64,000 nucleotides of DNA from Piezodorus guildinii (taxonomy: Eukaryota > Arthropoda > Insecta > Hemiptera > Pentatomidae): positions 1 through 64,000 of the forward strand of contig JAJSOM010000029.1 in NCBI GenBank assembly GCA_023052935.1, written 5' to 3'. Of this stretch, positions 28,073-41,668 are shown one piece after another (the first letter of the stretch is position 1; each line of letters begins with the position of its first letter). A program made the translations under genes and the position numbers. The notes below the pieces were generated by a model. That model saw nothing but the letters and a program-made list of their open reading frames with translations. It ran no database searches and had not been told where the DNA came from.

Positions 28073-31000
28073 CAAACCTTAGGGTACGTAAAAATAGTAC
28101 CCTGATACCACTAAGTAGTGCAGACACAGGTTCATCTGAAACAAAAAAAGAAATATTTAATTAAAGATAAACAGATGTTAGGGAACCTAAAGGTTGGACA
28201 CCGATATTACAAAGTGGTGGGACAAAGGTTCTTTTCATAAGAAAAACAAAAGAAATAATTAAAAAGAAACATACCTTAGGGAACCTGAAGATTGGACTCT
28301 GATACCACTAAGTAGTGCAGACACAAATTGTTCTGAAACAATTAAAAAAAAAAATTTAATAAAAGAGAAACAGACCTTAGAAAGCTAAGGATTACACCCT
28401 GATACCAGTAAGTGCCAAAGTATTGGGACAAAGGATCATTTGAAAAGAAAAAAAAAAAAAATTAAAGAGATACAGACGGTTGGACGCCGATATTACAAAG
28501 TGGTAGGGACAAAGGATCTTTTAGAAAGAAAAAAAAATATAATTAAAGAGATACAGACCTTAGGGAAACTGAAGATAGGACTCTGATACTACTAAGTAGT
28601 GAACACACAGGTTCTTCTGAAAAAATAAAAAGATATTTAATAAAGAAAAACAGACCTTAGGGAGCCTTAAGATTGGACTCTGATACCACTAAGTAGTGAA
28701 GACACAGGTTCTTTTGAAAAGAAAAAAAACTTAATTAGAGTGAAAAAGACCTTAGGGAATCTGAAGATTGGACCCTGATACCACTAAGTAGTATGGACAC
28801 AGAAACTTTTAAAAAAATAAAAAGATATTTAATAAAAGAAAAACAGACCTTAGGGAGCCTGAAGATTGGACTCTGATACCACTAAGTAGCGCAAACACAG
28901 GTTCATCTGAAACAAATAAAGAGATATTTAATCAAAGAGAAACAGACCTTAGGGAACCTGAAGGTTGGACTCTGATAAAACTAAGTAGTACGGAAATAGA
29001 AACGTTTGAAAAGAAAAAATAAATTAATTAGAGTGAAACCGACCTTAAGGAATCTGAAGATTGGGCCCTGATACCACTAAGTAGTGCAGACACAGGTTCT
29101 TCTGAAAAAATAAAAAGATATTTAATAAAACAGAAACAGACCTTAGGGGAAACCCGAAGGTTGGACTCTGATAAAACTAAGTAGTAAGGACATAGAAACG
29201 TTTGCAAAGAAAAAAAATAAAATAATATTAAAAGAGAAACAGGCCTTAGAAAAATAAGGATTACACCCTGATACTACTAAGTGACAAAGACACAGGTTCA
29301 TCTGAAACAAATAGATAGATATTTAATAATAGAGAAACAGACCTTAGGGAACCTGAAGGTTGGACTCTGATACCACTAAGTAGTGCAGACACAGGTACTT
29401 CTGAAACAAATAAAGAGATATTTAATTAAAGAGAAACAGACCTTTGGGAACCTGAAGGTTGGACGCCGATATTACGAAGTGATGGGACAAAGGATCTTTT
29501 GAAAAGAAAAACAAAAAAAATAATTAAAAAGAAACATACCTTAGGGAACCTGAATATTGGACTCTGATACCACTAAGTAGTGAAGACACAGGTTCTTCTG
29601 AAAAAATAAAAAGATATTTAATAAAAGAGAAACAAACCTTAGGGAACCTGAAGGTTGAACGCCGATATTACAAAGTATTGGGACAAAGAATCTTTTGAAT
29701 AGAAAAAAAAAAAAAAATTAAAGAGAAACAGACCTTAGGGAACGTAAAAATAGTACCCTGATACCACTAAGTAGTGCAGACACAGGTTAATCTGAAAAAA
29801 ATAAAGAAATATTTAATTAAAGAGAAACAGACCTTAGAAACCTAAGGATTACACCAGTAAGTGACATAGACACAGGTTCATCTGAAACATATAAATAGAT
29901 ATTTAATAATAGAGAAACAGACCTTAGGGATCCTGAAGGTTAGATGCCAATATAACCAAGTGGTACAGACACCGGATCTTTTGAAAAGAACAAAAAAATT
30001 AATTAGAGTGAAACAGATCTTAGGGAATCTAAAGATTGGACCCTGATACCACTAAGTAGTGCAGACACAGGTTCTTCTGAAAAAATAAAAAGATATTTAA
30101 TAAAAGAGAAACAGACCTTAGGGAACCTGAAGGTTAGACACCGATATTACAAAGTGGTAGGGACAAAGGATCTTTTGAAAAGAAAAAAAAAAATAATTAA
30201 AGAGAAACAGACCTTAGGGAACCTGAAGGTTTGACACCGATATTACAAAGTATTGGGACAAAAGATCTTTTGAATAGAAAAAAAAAAAAAATTAAAGAGA
30301 AACAGACCTTAGGGAACGTAAAAATAGGACCCTGATACCATAAGCAGTGCAGATACAGGTTCTTCTGAAACAAATAAAGAGATATTTCATTATCGAGAAA
30401 CAGACCTTAGGGAAACTGAAGGATGGACACGGATATTACAAAGTATTGGGACAAAGGATCTTTTGAAAAGAAAAAAAAAAAAAATTAAAGAGATACAGAC
30501 CTTGGGGAACCTGAAGATAGGACTCTGATACCACTAAGTAGCGAAGACCCATGTTCATCTGATAAAAATAAAAAGATATTTAATTAAAGAAAAACAGACC
30601 TTAGGAAACCTGAAGGTTGGGCTCTGATACCACTAAGTAGTGCAGACACAGGTTCTTCTGAAAAAATAGAAAGATATTTAATAAAAGAGAAACAGACCTT
30701 AGGGAACCTGAATATTGGACCCTGACACCACTAAGTAGTGAAGACACAGGTTCTTCTGAAGAAATAAAAAGACATTTAATAAAAGAGAAACAGACCTAAG
30801 AGAATCTGAAGATTTGATCCTCATACCACTAAGTAGTGCAGACACAGGTTCTTCTGAAAACATAAAAAGATGTTTAATAAAATAGAAACAGACTTTATGG
30901 AACCTGAAGGTTGGACTCTAATACCACTAAGTATTACGGACATAGAAACGTTTAAATAGAAAAAATAAAATAATATTTAAAGAGAAACAGACCTAAGAGA

Positions 31001-31428
31001 ACCTGAAGATTTGATCCTCATACCACTAAGTAGCCCAGACACAGGTTCATCTGAAACAAATAAAGAGATATTTAATTTAAGAGAAACAGACCTTATGGAA
31101 CCTGAAGGTTGGACACCGATATGACAAAGTGGTAGGGACAATGGATCTTTTGAAAATAAAAAAAAATTATTAAAAAGAAATAGACCTTAGGGAACCTGAA
31201 GATTGGACTCTGATACCACTAAGTATTGCAGACACAGGTTCTTCTGAAAAAATAAAAAGATATTTAATAAAACAGAAACAGACCTTAGGGAACCTGAAGG
31301 TTGGACTCTGATAAAACTAAGTTGTACGGACATAGAAACGTTTGATAATAAAAAATAAAATAATATTAAAAGAGAAACAGACCTTAGAAAAATAAGGATT
31401 ACACCCTGTTACTACTAAGTGACAAAGA

Positions 31429-32525
31429 CACAGGTTCATCTGAAACAAATAGATAGATATTTAATAATAGAGAAAAAGACCTTAGGGAACCTAAAGGTTG
31501 GACTCTGATACCACTAAGTAGCGCAGACACAGGTTCATCTGAAACATATAAAGAGATATTTAATTAAAGAGAAACAGACCTTAGTGAACCTGAAGGTTGG
31601 AAACCGATATTACAAAGTATTGGGACAAAGGATCTTTTGAAAAGAATAAAAAATTAATTAGAGTGAAAAAGACCTTAGGGAATCTGAAGATTGGACCCTG
31701 ATACCACTAAGTAGTGCAGACACAGGTTCTTCTGAAAAAATAAAAATATATTTAATAAAAGAGAAACAGACCTTAGGGAAACTGAAGGATGGACACGGAT
31801 ATTACAAAGTGGTATGGACAAAGGATCATTTGAAAAATAAAAAAATATTTAATAAAAGAGAAACAGACCTTATTGAGCCTGAAGATTGGACTATTTAATA
31901 AAAGAGAAAGACCTTAGAAACATAAGGATTACACCTTGATACCAGTAAGTGACAAAGACACAGGTTCATCTGAAACAAATAAATAGATATTTAATTATAG
32001 AGAAATAGACCTTAAGGAACCTAAAGGTTGGACACTGATATTACAAAGTGGTGGGACAAAGGTTCTTTTGAAAAGAAAAACAAAAGAAATAATTAAAAAG
32101 AAACATACCTTAGGGAACCTAAAGTTCGGACACTGATATTACTAATTGGTAGGGACAAAGGATCTTTTGAAAAGAAAAACAAAAAAAATATTTAAAGAGA
32201 AACAGACCTTAGGGAACCTGAAGATTGGACTCTGATACCACTAGGTAGTGAAGACACAGGTTCTTCTGAAACAAATAAAAAAGTATTTAATAATAGAGAA
32301 ACAAACCTTAGGGAACTTGAAGGTTGGACGACGATATTACAAAATGGTACAGACACCAGATATTTTTAAAAAAATAAAAAAAAGTTAATTAAAGAAAAAC
32401 AGACCTTAAGGAACCTCAAGATTGGACCATGATACCACTAAGTATTGCAGACACAGGTTCTTCTGAAATAAATAAAAAGATATTGAACAAACCTTAAGAA
32501 AGCTAGAGAGAAACAGTCCTTAAGA
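31429..32525. repeat. Satellite B segment duplicated 18 kb away (right copy)
   Basis: Right partner of 13,381-14,470 at a shift of about 18.05 kb, with the same succession of rare monomers. The matching region continues to the gaaacagtccttaagaaacc unit. At about 32,600 the block ends abruptly and a different monomer (cgtccaacttatattaacaa) follows. Confidence 0.7.
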
Positions 32526-32605
32526 AACCGGAAGGTGTAATGTCGATACCAAGAAGTAGCCCAAACACAGGTTCTTCTGAAAAAAAATAAAAATATATCT
32601 ATAAG

Positions 32606-33340
32606 CGTCCAACTTATATTAACAAGTGATACTGACACTATATCTTTTGATAAGAAAAAAAGAAAAAATTAATTACAGAGAAACAGACCTTAGGGAATTT
32701 GAAGGTTGGATCCTGATAACACTATGTAGTGCAGACACAGGTTCTTCTGAAACAAATAAAAAGGTATTTAATAAGAGAGAAACATACCTTAGGGAACTTG
32801 AAGGTTGGACGACGATATTACAAAGTGGTACAGACACCGGATCTTTTAAAAAAAAAAAAAAATAATTAAAGAAAAACAGACCTTAGGGAAAATGAAGATT
32901 GGACAGTGATACGACTGAGTAGTGCAGACACGGGTTCTTCTGAAACGAATGAAAAGATATTTAATTAAAGAGAAACAGATCCAAGGAAACCTCAAGATTG
33001 GACCCTGATACCACTAAGTAATGCAGACACAGGTTCTTCTGAAATTAATAAAAAGATATTTAATAAAAAATTTACAGAATTTAGGGAACCTGAAGGTTGG
33101 ACGCCGATATTACAAAGTGGTACGGACACCGGATCTTTTGAGAAGAAAAAAAAAAAAATTAATTACAGAGAAACAAACCTTAGGGAACCTAATGATTGGA
33201 CCCTGATACCACTAAGTAGTACACACACAGGTTCTTCTGAAACAAATAAAAAAATTTTGAACAAACCTTAAGAAAGCTAGAGAGAAACAGTCCTTAAGGA
33301 ACCGGAAGGTGTAATGTCGATACCAAGAAGTAGCCCAAAC
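32606..33340. repeat. Satellite B block repeated at 35,840 (left copy)
   Basis: Contains unusual units (cagtgatacgactgagtagt, acgggttcttctgaaacga, aaaaatttacagaatttag) that recur in the same order at about 35,840-36,560, a shift of about 3.22 kb. The first unit, acaagtgatactgacactat, also recurs at 34,680, so three block starts can be seen. Confidence 0.75.
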
Positions 33341-34899
33341 ACAGGTTCTTCTGAAAAAAATATAAAAGATATCTAATAAAAGAGAAACAGATCTTAGGGC
33401 ACCCGATGGTTGGATGCCGTTATTACAAAGTGGTACGGACACAGGAACTTTTTAAAGAAAAAAAAATTATATTTAAAATAAAACAGACCTTACGGAAAAT
33501 GAAGATTGGACCCTGATACCACTATGTAGTACGGACACAGGAAACTTTTGAAAAGAAAAAAAAAGATATATTAAAAGAGAAACAGACCTTCGAGAACCTG
33601 AAGATTTGATCTTGATACCACTAAGTAGCGCAGACACAGGTTCATCTGGAACAAATAAAAAGATATTTAATAAAAGAGAAACATACCTTAGGGAACCTGG
33701 ACATTGGACACTGATATTACAATGTGGTAGGGATAAAGGATCTTTTGAAAAGAAAAAAAAAAAATAATTTAAAAGAAACAGACCTTAGGGAACCTGAAGA
33801 TAGGACTCTGATACCACTAAGTAGTGCAGACACAGGTTCTTCTGAAACAAATAAAAAGGTATTTAATAAGAGAGAAACAGACCTCATGGAACCTGAAGAT
33901 TGGACTCTGATACCACTAAGTAGTACGGATAAAAAACTTTTGAAAAGAAAATAATATTAAAAGAGAAACAGACCTTAGAGAATCTGAAGATTGATCCTGA
34001 TACACTAAGTAGCACAGAAACAGGTTCATCTGAAACAAATAAAGAGAAATTTAATTAAGGAGAAACAGACCTTAGGGAACCTGAAGGTTGGTCGCCGATA
34101 TTACCAAGTTGTACGGACACAGGATATTTTGAAATTAAAATAAAAATTTAATAAAAGAGAAACAGACTTTAGGGAACCTGAAGGTTGGACCCTGATACCA
34201 ATAAGTAGCACAGACAGAGGTTCAGCTGAAACAAATAAAAAGATATTTATTAAAAGAGAAACAGACCTTAGGGAACAAGAAGGCTGGATGCCGATATTAC
34301 AAAGTGGTTCGGACACAGCAACTTTTGAAAATAAAAAAAAAAAATAAAATTAATGAGAAACAGACCTTTGGGGACCTGAAGATTGGACCTTGATACCACT
34401 AAGTAGTGCTGACACAGGTTCTTCTGAAACAAATAAAGAGATATTTAATTAAAGAGAAACAGACCTTAAGGAAAATTAAGGTTGGACGCCGTTATCACAA
34501 CGTGGTACGGAGAATGGAACTTTTGAAAAAAAAAATTATAAAGAGAAACAGACCTTAGAAACACCCAAGGATTACACCCCGATACCACTAAGTGACAAAG
34601 ACACAGGTTCATCTGAAACAAATAAATAGATATTTAATAATAGAAAAACAGACTTTAGGGAACTTGAAGGTTGGACGCTTATATTAACAAGTGATACTGA
34701 CACTATATCTTTGATAAGAAAAAAAGAAAAAATTAATTACAGAGAAACAGACCTTAGGGAATTTGAAGGTTGGACCCTGATAACACTAAGTAGTGCAGAC
34801 ACAGGTTCTTCTGGAACAAATAAAAAGAATTTAATAAAGAGAAACATACCTTAGGGAACCTGAGGATTGGACACTGATATTACAATGTGGTAGCAGATA

Positions 34900-35880
34900 C
34901 AGGATCTTTTGAAAAAAAAAAAAAAAAATAATTAAAGAAAAACAGACCTTAGGGAAACTGAAGATGGACAGTGATACCACTAGTAGTGCAGACACGGTTC
35001 TTCTGAAACAAATGAAAAGTATTTAATAAAGAGAAACAGATCATGGAAACCTGAAGATTGGACCTGATACCACTAAGTATACTGGACAGTACACAAATCT
35101 TTTGAAAAGAAAAAATATTAAAAGAAAACAGAATCTTAGGAGAATCCTGAAGATTTGACCTGATACCACTAAGTGGACGACAACAGGTTCATTCTGAAAA
35201 AAATAAAGAAAAATTTAATTACAGAGAAACAGAAACCCTTTGGGAACCTGAAGGTTGGTACGCCTGATATTACCTAAGTAGTACACACAGGATTTTTGAA
35301 AATAAAAATATTAAAAATTTAAAACTAGAGAGAAACAGACTTTAGGGAACCTGAAGGTTGGCCTGATACCAATAAGTAGCCACAGACAGAGGTTCATCTG
35401 AAAACAAATAAAAAGATATTTATAAAAGAGAAACAGATCTTAGGGAACAAGAAGTGGATTGCCGATATCAAGTGGTTCACAAGACTTTAAATGAAAAAAT
35501 AAAAACAAATTAATAGAAACAGGACTTGGGAAAATGACGTTTCGATGATACAAAAGTAGGCTGAAACAGTTCTTTGAACAATAAAAGATATTTAATTAAA
35601 ATGATAACAGATTAGGAACTGAAGGTTGGACGCCGTATCACAAGTGGTACGGACAATGGACTTTTGAAAAAAAAAATTTTAAAGAGAAACAGACCTTAGA
35701 AACCTAAGGATTAACCCTGATACCACTAAGTGACAAGACACAGGTTCATCTGAAACAAATAAATAGATATTTAATAATATGAGAATAACTAAACGCATCT
35801 TTAAGGGAAAAATCTTGAAAGGATTTGGAACGAATTATATTAACAAGTGTACGACACTATTCTTTTGATAAAAAAAAAAA
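34900..35880. repeat. Eroded satellite B stretch
   Basis: Units here lose and occasionally gain single bases and several boxes are hard to find, whereas clean units resume at about 35,880. It resembles the eroded block of satellite A at 5,863-8,019 and may have the same cause. Confidence 0.6.
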
Positions 35881-36560
35881 AAATTAATTAAGAGAAACAG
35901 ACCTTAGGGAATCTGAAGGTTGGACCCTGATAACCCCTATAGTAGTGCAGACACAGGTTCTTCTGAAAAAATAAAAAGGATTTAATAAATGAGAGAAACA
36001 TACCTTAGGGAACTTGAAGGTTGGACGACGATATTACAAAGTGGTACAGACACCGGATCTTTTAAAAAAAAAAAAAAATTAATTAAAGAAAAACAGACCT
36101 TAGGGAAAATGAAGATTGGACAGTGATACGACTGAGTAGTGCAGACACGGGTTCTTCTGAAACGAATGAAAAGATATTTAATTAAAGAAAACAGATCCAA
36201 GGAAACCTCAAGATTGGACCCTGATACCACTAAGTAATGCAGACACAGGTTCTTCTGAAATTAATAAAAAGATATTTAATAAAAAATTTACAGAATTTAG
36301 GGAACCTGAAGGTTGGACGCCGATATTACAAAGTGGTACGGACACCGGATCTTTTGAGAAGAAAAAAAAAAAAAATTAATTACAGAGAAACAAACCTTAG
36401 GGAACCTAATGATTGGACCCTGATACCACTAAGTAGTACACACACAGGTTCTTCTGAAACAAATAAAAAAATATTGAACAAACCTTAAGAAAGCTAGAGA
36501 GAAACAGTCCTTAAGGAACCGGAAGGTGTAATGTCGATACCAAGAAGTAGCCCAAACACG
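35840..36560. repeat. Satellite B block repeated from 32,606 (right copy)
   Basis: Right partner of 32,606-33,340. From about 35,890 it is nearly base-for-base the same, including the rare cagtgatacgactgagtagt and aaaaatttacagaatttag boxes. Confidence 0.75.
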
Positions 36561-37189
36561 GTTCTTCTAAAACAAATAAAAAGATATTTAATAAAAGAGA
36601 AACAGATCTTAGGGAAAGTAAGGATTACACCCTGATACCACTAAGTAGCAAAGAAGGAAACTAAAGGCGAGACACCGATATTACGAACTGGAACGGACAC
36701 ATGATCTTTCGATAAGAAAAATATAGGAAAATTAATTTAATTTAAAGATATTTAATAAAAATTTACAGACTTTAGGGAACCTGAAGGTTGGACGCCGATA
36801 ATACAAAGTGGTACGGACAACGGATCTTTTGAAAAGAAAAAAAAAAATTAATTAAAGAGAAACAGACCTTAGGGAACCTGAAGGTTGAACCCTGATACCA
36901 CTAAGTAGTGCAGACACAGGTTCTTCTGAAATAAATAAAAAGATATTTAATAAATGAGTTACATACCTTAGGGATCCTGAAGGTTGGACGCCTATATTAC
37001 AAAGTGGTACGGAAACGGATCTTTTGAAAAGAAAAGAAAAAAATTAATTAAAGGAAAACAGACCTTAGGGAACCTGAAGGTTGAACCCTGATACCACTAA
37101 GTAGTACAGACACAGGTTCTTCTGAAATAAATAAAAAGATATTTAATAAATGAGAAAAAGACCTTAGGGAACCTGAAGGTTGGACCCTG

Positions 37190-37802
37190 ATACCACTAAG
37201 TAGTTACAGTACACAAGGTTACTTCGAAACTAATATAAAAATGAAAATAAAGATATTTAATAAATGAGAAAAAGACCTTAGGGAACCTGAAGGTTGAACC
37301 CTGATAACCAGCTAAGTAGTACAGACACAGGTTCTTACTGAAATAAATAAAAAGAATATTTAATAAATTGAGAAAAATAGGACCTAAGTGGAGCGATACA
37401 ATGGTACGGACAGGTCTTTTGAAAAGAATAAAAAAAATTAATTAAGTGAAACAGACCTTAGAACTGAAGGTTGACCTGATACATAAGTTCAGACACAGGT
37501 TTTCTGAAATAAATAAAAATATTTAATATAAAAGTTAGGAAAAGGGGACCTTCAAGAGGAACTCTTGTTAATAAGAGGACCTGGACCCTGATACTAAGTA
37601 TACAACAGGTTCTCTGAAAAAAAATTATTCTGAGAAACAAATTAGAACAGGGACCGATATACTAAATAAACTTATTGAAAAAAAAAATATAAAAGAAAAC
37701 CTTAGGGAACCTGAAGGCTGGACCCTGATACTACTAAGTAGTGTAAACACAAGTTATTCTGAAACAAATAAAAAGATATTCAATAAAAGAGAAACAGACA
37801 TT
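37190..37802. repeat. Decayed right edge of satellite B
   Basis: Between 37,200 and 37,680 units shrink and lose boxes. One nearly complete unit follows (37,690-37,795) and the array stops at about 37,802, where non-repetitive sequence starts with ccttccaaatgaaag. Confidence 0.65.
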
Positions 37803-38335
37803 TTTCCTTCCAAATGAAAGTAATATATTGAATAAAAGTCAGAATCGAGTTCTCATAGGTATTTTTATTTTATTTTATTTTTTTATACTTAATTATATAC
37901 ATATGTAAATAATATAAAAATATATCAATTAATAATATGTTATGTGATTATTTTAATATACTTCTGGTATTTGGTCTATGGCCTGTTGCTGGATGCTGTA
38001 AAATATAATAAGTAGATCTGACAACACTGTATGCTTTGGAAACTAATTATCTAAGTGAAAATTTCCTACAAATATTTGATCAAGTTTTAAGTTCACCATT
38101 TAAAACCACTTCAATAATATGTGTATATATATATATATATTTTTTATTCGGCAGCGTTTTGAATATATACTTGAAACTTGAAACCATTGAAAAATAAATT
38201 TAAAAAAGGTGACAAATAATAAGTACCTCCAATACAATAAGTTTAAATGATAATTGAAACATAGTAATGATAAAAAATAAAATATATCCTTTGCTAATGC
38301 ATAACTTGTAGGCTAATTTATATAGTATGATATAA

Positions 38336-38600
38336 TATCTGTGGCCGTCGTAAATAAGTGGTTAAATCAAAATCTTTCATTTTACAGGTGAGCGACTTAA
38401 ACTTCACGTAATACCCAAAATATAGTAATTAACATACAGCTTTCTTTCCACCTGAAATTTCTTCCTCCAAGAAATGTCTTTAATTTTATTTATTTTACAA
38501 TTTTACACGACATGGGAGACCTCTGAGGGAGCGATACGTGGAGTTAACTAATTTTTGATATAACTCGAGTTATCCAGTTTTTCATGACCGCCAGAAATAA
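38336..38600. mobile_element. MITE-like element with imperfect terminal inverted repeats
   Basis: The left end reads tatctgtggccgtcgtaaat and the right end, read on the other strand, tatttctggcggtcatgaaa, giving imperfect inverted ends about 20 bases long around a 265-base body without coding capacity. Part of its right half (cgagttat, tcgctccctcag and flanking boxes) recurs in inverted orientation at 49,490-49,585, so the family is dispersed. A clear target duplication is not visible. Confidence 0.45.
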
Positions 38601-39834
38601 ATTGAAATATTTATAAGATTTTTCAAAAAAAAAAAAAAAAAAAAAGTAAGCATGATTCATTTTAAAATTAAAACTAAACATAGTACTCAATTTTAAAATG
38701 TCCCTTTCTCTCAACACTAGAATATATATTATTAATTAATAAACAAAAATAACTCTTTGTTTGACAAGTTACACTTAAAACAGATTTTTATATGGAAATA
38801 AAAACATTAAGAATGGTTGTGCAATAATTAAAATGACTTAGCCAGATCGGAAGTTTAAATATGGCTGAAAGTTTCTTTCTAGAAATTCTTTATCCAACCT
38901 TTTTATTATTAAATCAGGCAGATTTCGAAACGAATATAAAACAACCGAAAGCTAAATAAACAGCAATGATTTAAAAATTAACACAATAAGAAGTCCATTA
39001 TAAACCTATTAAATAACTATTAAAGGTAAGATATAGATCCGAACCGCACAAAATCAAACTTAATAATGACCTTAGATGTGGCGGGATGTGATGTAGAGAA
39101 AAAAGAAGCGCCTACTTGATAGAAGAAAGAAAGCTGCAACCTGATTGGTCCACCTCTGACCCTAAGTAAAAAAAACTGTTAATATACACGCTAAAGGCCA
39201 TTTCAAAAACATCATCCTTAAAGTATTAATTTATAATTTTGATCATAATATATTTAAAAATGTTGTTCTTTAACGAAAATGGATAATTATTGATTTTTTA
39301 TCCTAAATTAAGTGATGGAGATGCATATATTAAATAAAAATTAAACATGGGCAAGAAATACTTATTAAACATGTATTATTTTTTTAATATCTTAAATTAA
39401 AAATTAATTTTATATACTTTTTAATTATCGTTCTAAATTGATATTCGTTATAAAATGATTTCACATTGCTCAATTTTGAATAGATATTTGTATGTTTTAA
39501 TAGATATTTATATAGAAGAATTGAAGGGAATTGAGCAAAATCTAATATTTTATTTTACTTACTTGAGATTATAAAACATGTAAAGCTGACACAATTGATT
39601 TTACCTCTGTACCGTTTGTTTTAAAGGTCAAAGTCGTATTGTAATATTAAAACTTAAATTAATAATAAAATGTAGTAATTTATAACTAGATCGTGTAGCG
39701 AATTGACAAAAAAAGGTTTTCGAAAATAATAAATAAAATCTCATATGTAGTTAAATAATGATCATATATAAATAAATAAAACATTATAATATCTTCTTCT
39801 TCTTTTGCTCTAATGTCTTGACGGATTGGTCGAG

Positions 39835-39894
39835 ATTTATAACATTTCAATTTTAATAACTAATTGAGGTTATTAAAATTGAAATGTTATAAAT
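39835..39894. repeat. Perfect hairpin, 26-bp arms, 8-base loop
   Basis: Bases 39,835-39,860 and 39,869-39,894 are exact reverse complements around the loop taattgag. The arms are AT-rich (core aacatttcaattttaataac). No flanking target duplication or second copy is seen, so it could be a small foldback, a miRNA-precursor-like stem or a chance palindrome in AT-rich DNA; 26 perfect pairs makes chance unlikely. Confidence 0.8.
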
Positions 39895-41010
39895 AGATAG
39901 GAAGGGAAGGATATAGTCTAAGAATGAATAATTTACAGAAACATAAAACAATGTAAAATTGATTTATAGTAATATATTGACGGACATTAAAATCATTTTT
40001 TATCTTTGATACTTTAAACACAACAGGATTGAAATATCAATAAGGAAATTTAAAAAAAGTAATTGATATGCTTTACATTAAAAGAAATCGCAAGTTGAGC
40101 AATAGTGCCCTAAACATCCTTCGTCCAATTGATATATTATTATCATTTGTCTCAATATGGAGAATATAGTTAGTCTTGTAAACCACATCCATACAATATT
40201 TACACATAAAAACTTGAATTCAAATTACCGAAAAATGATAAATAAATACTATTACCCAATTTTTCGTCAAGTAAAAAAAATATTACTCCTTCAAAATAGG
40301 TATGACTTTAAATATATTATAGTATCATAGTGATAAAATCCCGTCGCCATCATGTTTAACTAACATTTGTGAAAATGGAATAATATTCCTTAATTGTATT
40401 AACCAACCAAAAGGTTATTCATATGATAAAAACTTACAAAAACACAAATCCAGAGCTCGTGAATGTTAATAGACAGTGAAGAATTACAAATCGTTCTTGA
40501 TGTAGAAAAAAAGGTGCGCTAATTTTGGTTTTCCCCGAAAATTAAATTTACATTGTTTTGTTAGTTTAACACTTTCTCGACGATATTTTTAAATCACGGT
40601 ATTTTTCAAGACTAATCAATACTAAACGCTAATAAAAAATAATTAAAGTTGAGGAAAGTTAAAAAAGAACCGATCCGCACTGTACATAGTAATGAACCAA
40701 ACTGAGGTTTCTAAAAGAACTGGCCATGTTATTCCACCACTCCTAATAATTCGATTGGAAGCAATGAGGATATTGAATTAAAGGTGTATAGCCAGCTTGG
40801 TCCTCATTTCTTCATTCTGGTTTCTTTATAACGGCTTTTTATCAATTTAACGCAATATACGTGCATATCAAAACCCAAATATACTAATTAAAAAATATTT
40901 ATTAGTATTTTTCTGTAGAACGTTTGAATGTTATACATAATATCGGTAGTCCGAACACTTCAGTAAAACAAACTTGAGAAAAAGGCCAAACAAAAAATAG
41001 CACTTGCTGA

Positions 41011-41021
41011 ATATTATTATT

Positions 41022-41097
<76 letters not shown>
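41011..41097. repeat. Compound (ATT)n(TA)n microsatellite
   Basis: About five ATT units lead into an uninterrupted TA run of about 70 bases ending just before gctattatctatatc. No other feature is attached to it. Confidence 0.95.
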
Positions 41098-41099
<2 letters not shown>

Positions 41100-41668
41100 T
41101 ATTATCTATATCTATCTACACACATCTTAATCTATACATACATATATTTTTTTTATTACTTTAACACACAGATTTTTACATGAGAGGAAAGTGGTAAAAG
41201 GAGAAAAATAAAATGGAAAAAGAATAAACGTTTAAGGAAAACATTTTAATGTTCTTTTATCATTTAATTTTAAAAGTTGTAATACTAAGAATAGTCCTGT
41301 AAAAACAAATAAGTGCGGAGTGTAAATTAAGGTGGGGAGCATCGCTTGGTAAATAATAATTATTTACCTCTCTTTTTTAATAAATTTCTATTCTCGAGAA
41401 CAATTACGACGTCAAAACTACAAGAGCCAGTTAATCATTTTAAGTTTTAGAACACGCTTTAGTATCACCATCCTATTTTACTTTACAATCTTTCTGTTAA
41501 TACAAAAAAAAAAAAAAATCATCGTTCCACTACCTTGGGTGGACTCGGAAGCTCTTAGAATTAGAATTATCCCCACGAAATTTCAGCCTAAGCTCCAATT
41601 ATTTAATTATGTCAACAAACTCATTTGACGTCTCAGGCTTGACAAAATGTTCATAGGAAGGCGGATAT

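Larger units (their letters stand above)
10561..37802. repeat. Satellite B array, 94-98-bp unit, several monomer types
   Basis: A second, unrelated tandem array. The box gaaacagaccttaggg recurs every 94-98 bases (11,547; 11,641; 11,739; 11,837). Type 1 units read gataccactaagtagtgcag then acacaggttcttctga. Type 2 units read gatattacaaagtggta then a gacaaaggatcttttgaaaag box and an A-rich run. Rarer types carry gtaatgtcgataccaagaag or gaacaaaccttaagaaagc. Types are interspersed in repeating multi-unit blocks. All units point the same way except a short inverted piece at 14,478. The short ORFs in both strands are by-products of the repeat. The last clean unit ends near 37,802. Confidence 0.95.
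37803..41668. other. AT-rich non-satellite interval without a recognisable gene
   Basis: No open frame reaches a convincing length on either strand, and I see no splice-bounded exon pattern. The interval holds a (TA)10 run at 38,122-38,141, a MITE-like element (38,336-38,600), a run of 21 A at 38,625-38,645, a hairpin (39,835-39,894) and a compound microsatellite (41,011-41,097). The remainder is unrecognised AT-rich sequence. Confidence 0.6.

Noticed and set aside
10968..36488. Many 60-132-residue ORFs with SVSLLLNIFLF, SGIRVQSSGS or ETNKKIFNKRET themes
   Set aside because: They are the satellite B monomer read in various frames on both strands; they start and stop with monomer indels and have no flanking gene structure.
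41028..41097. TA run as a replication origin or regulatory site
   Set aside because: An ordinary microsatellite; nothing else supports a function.
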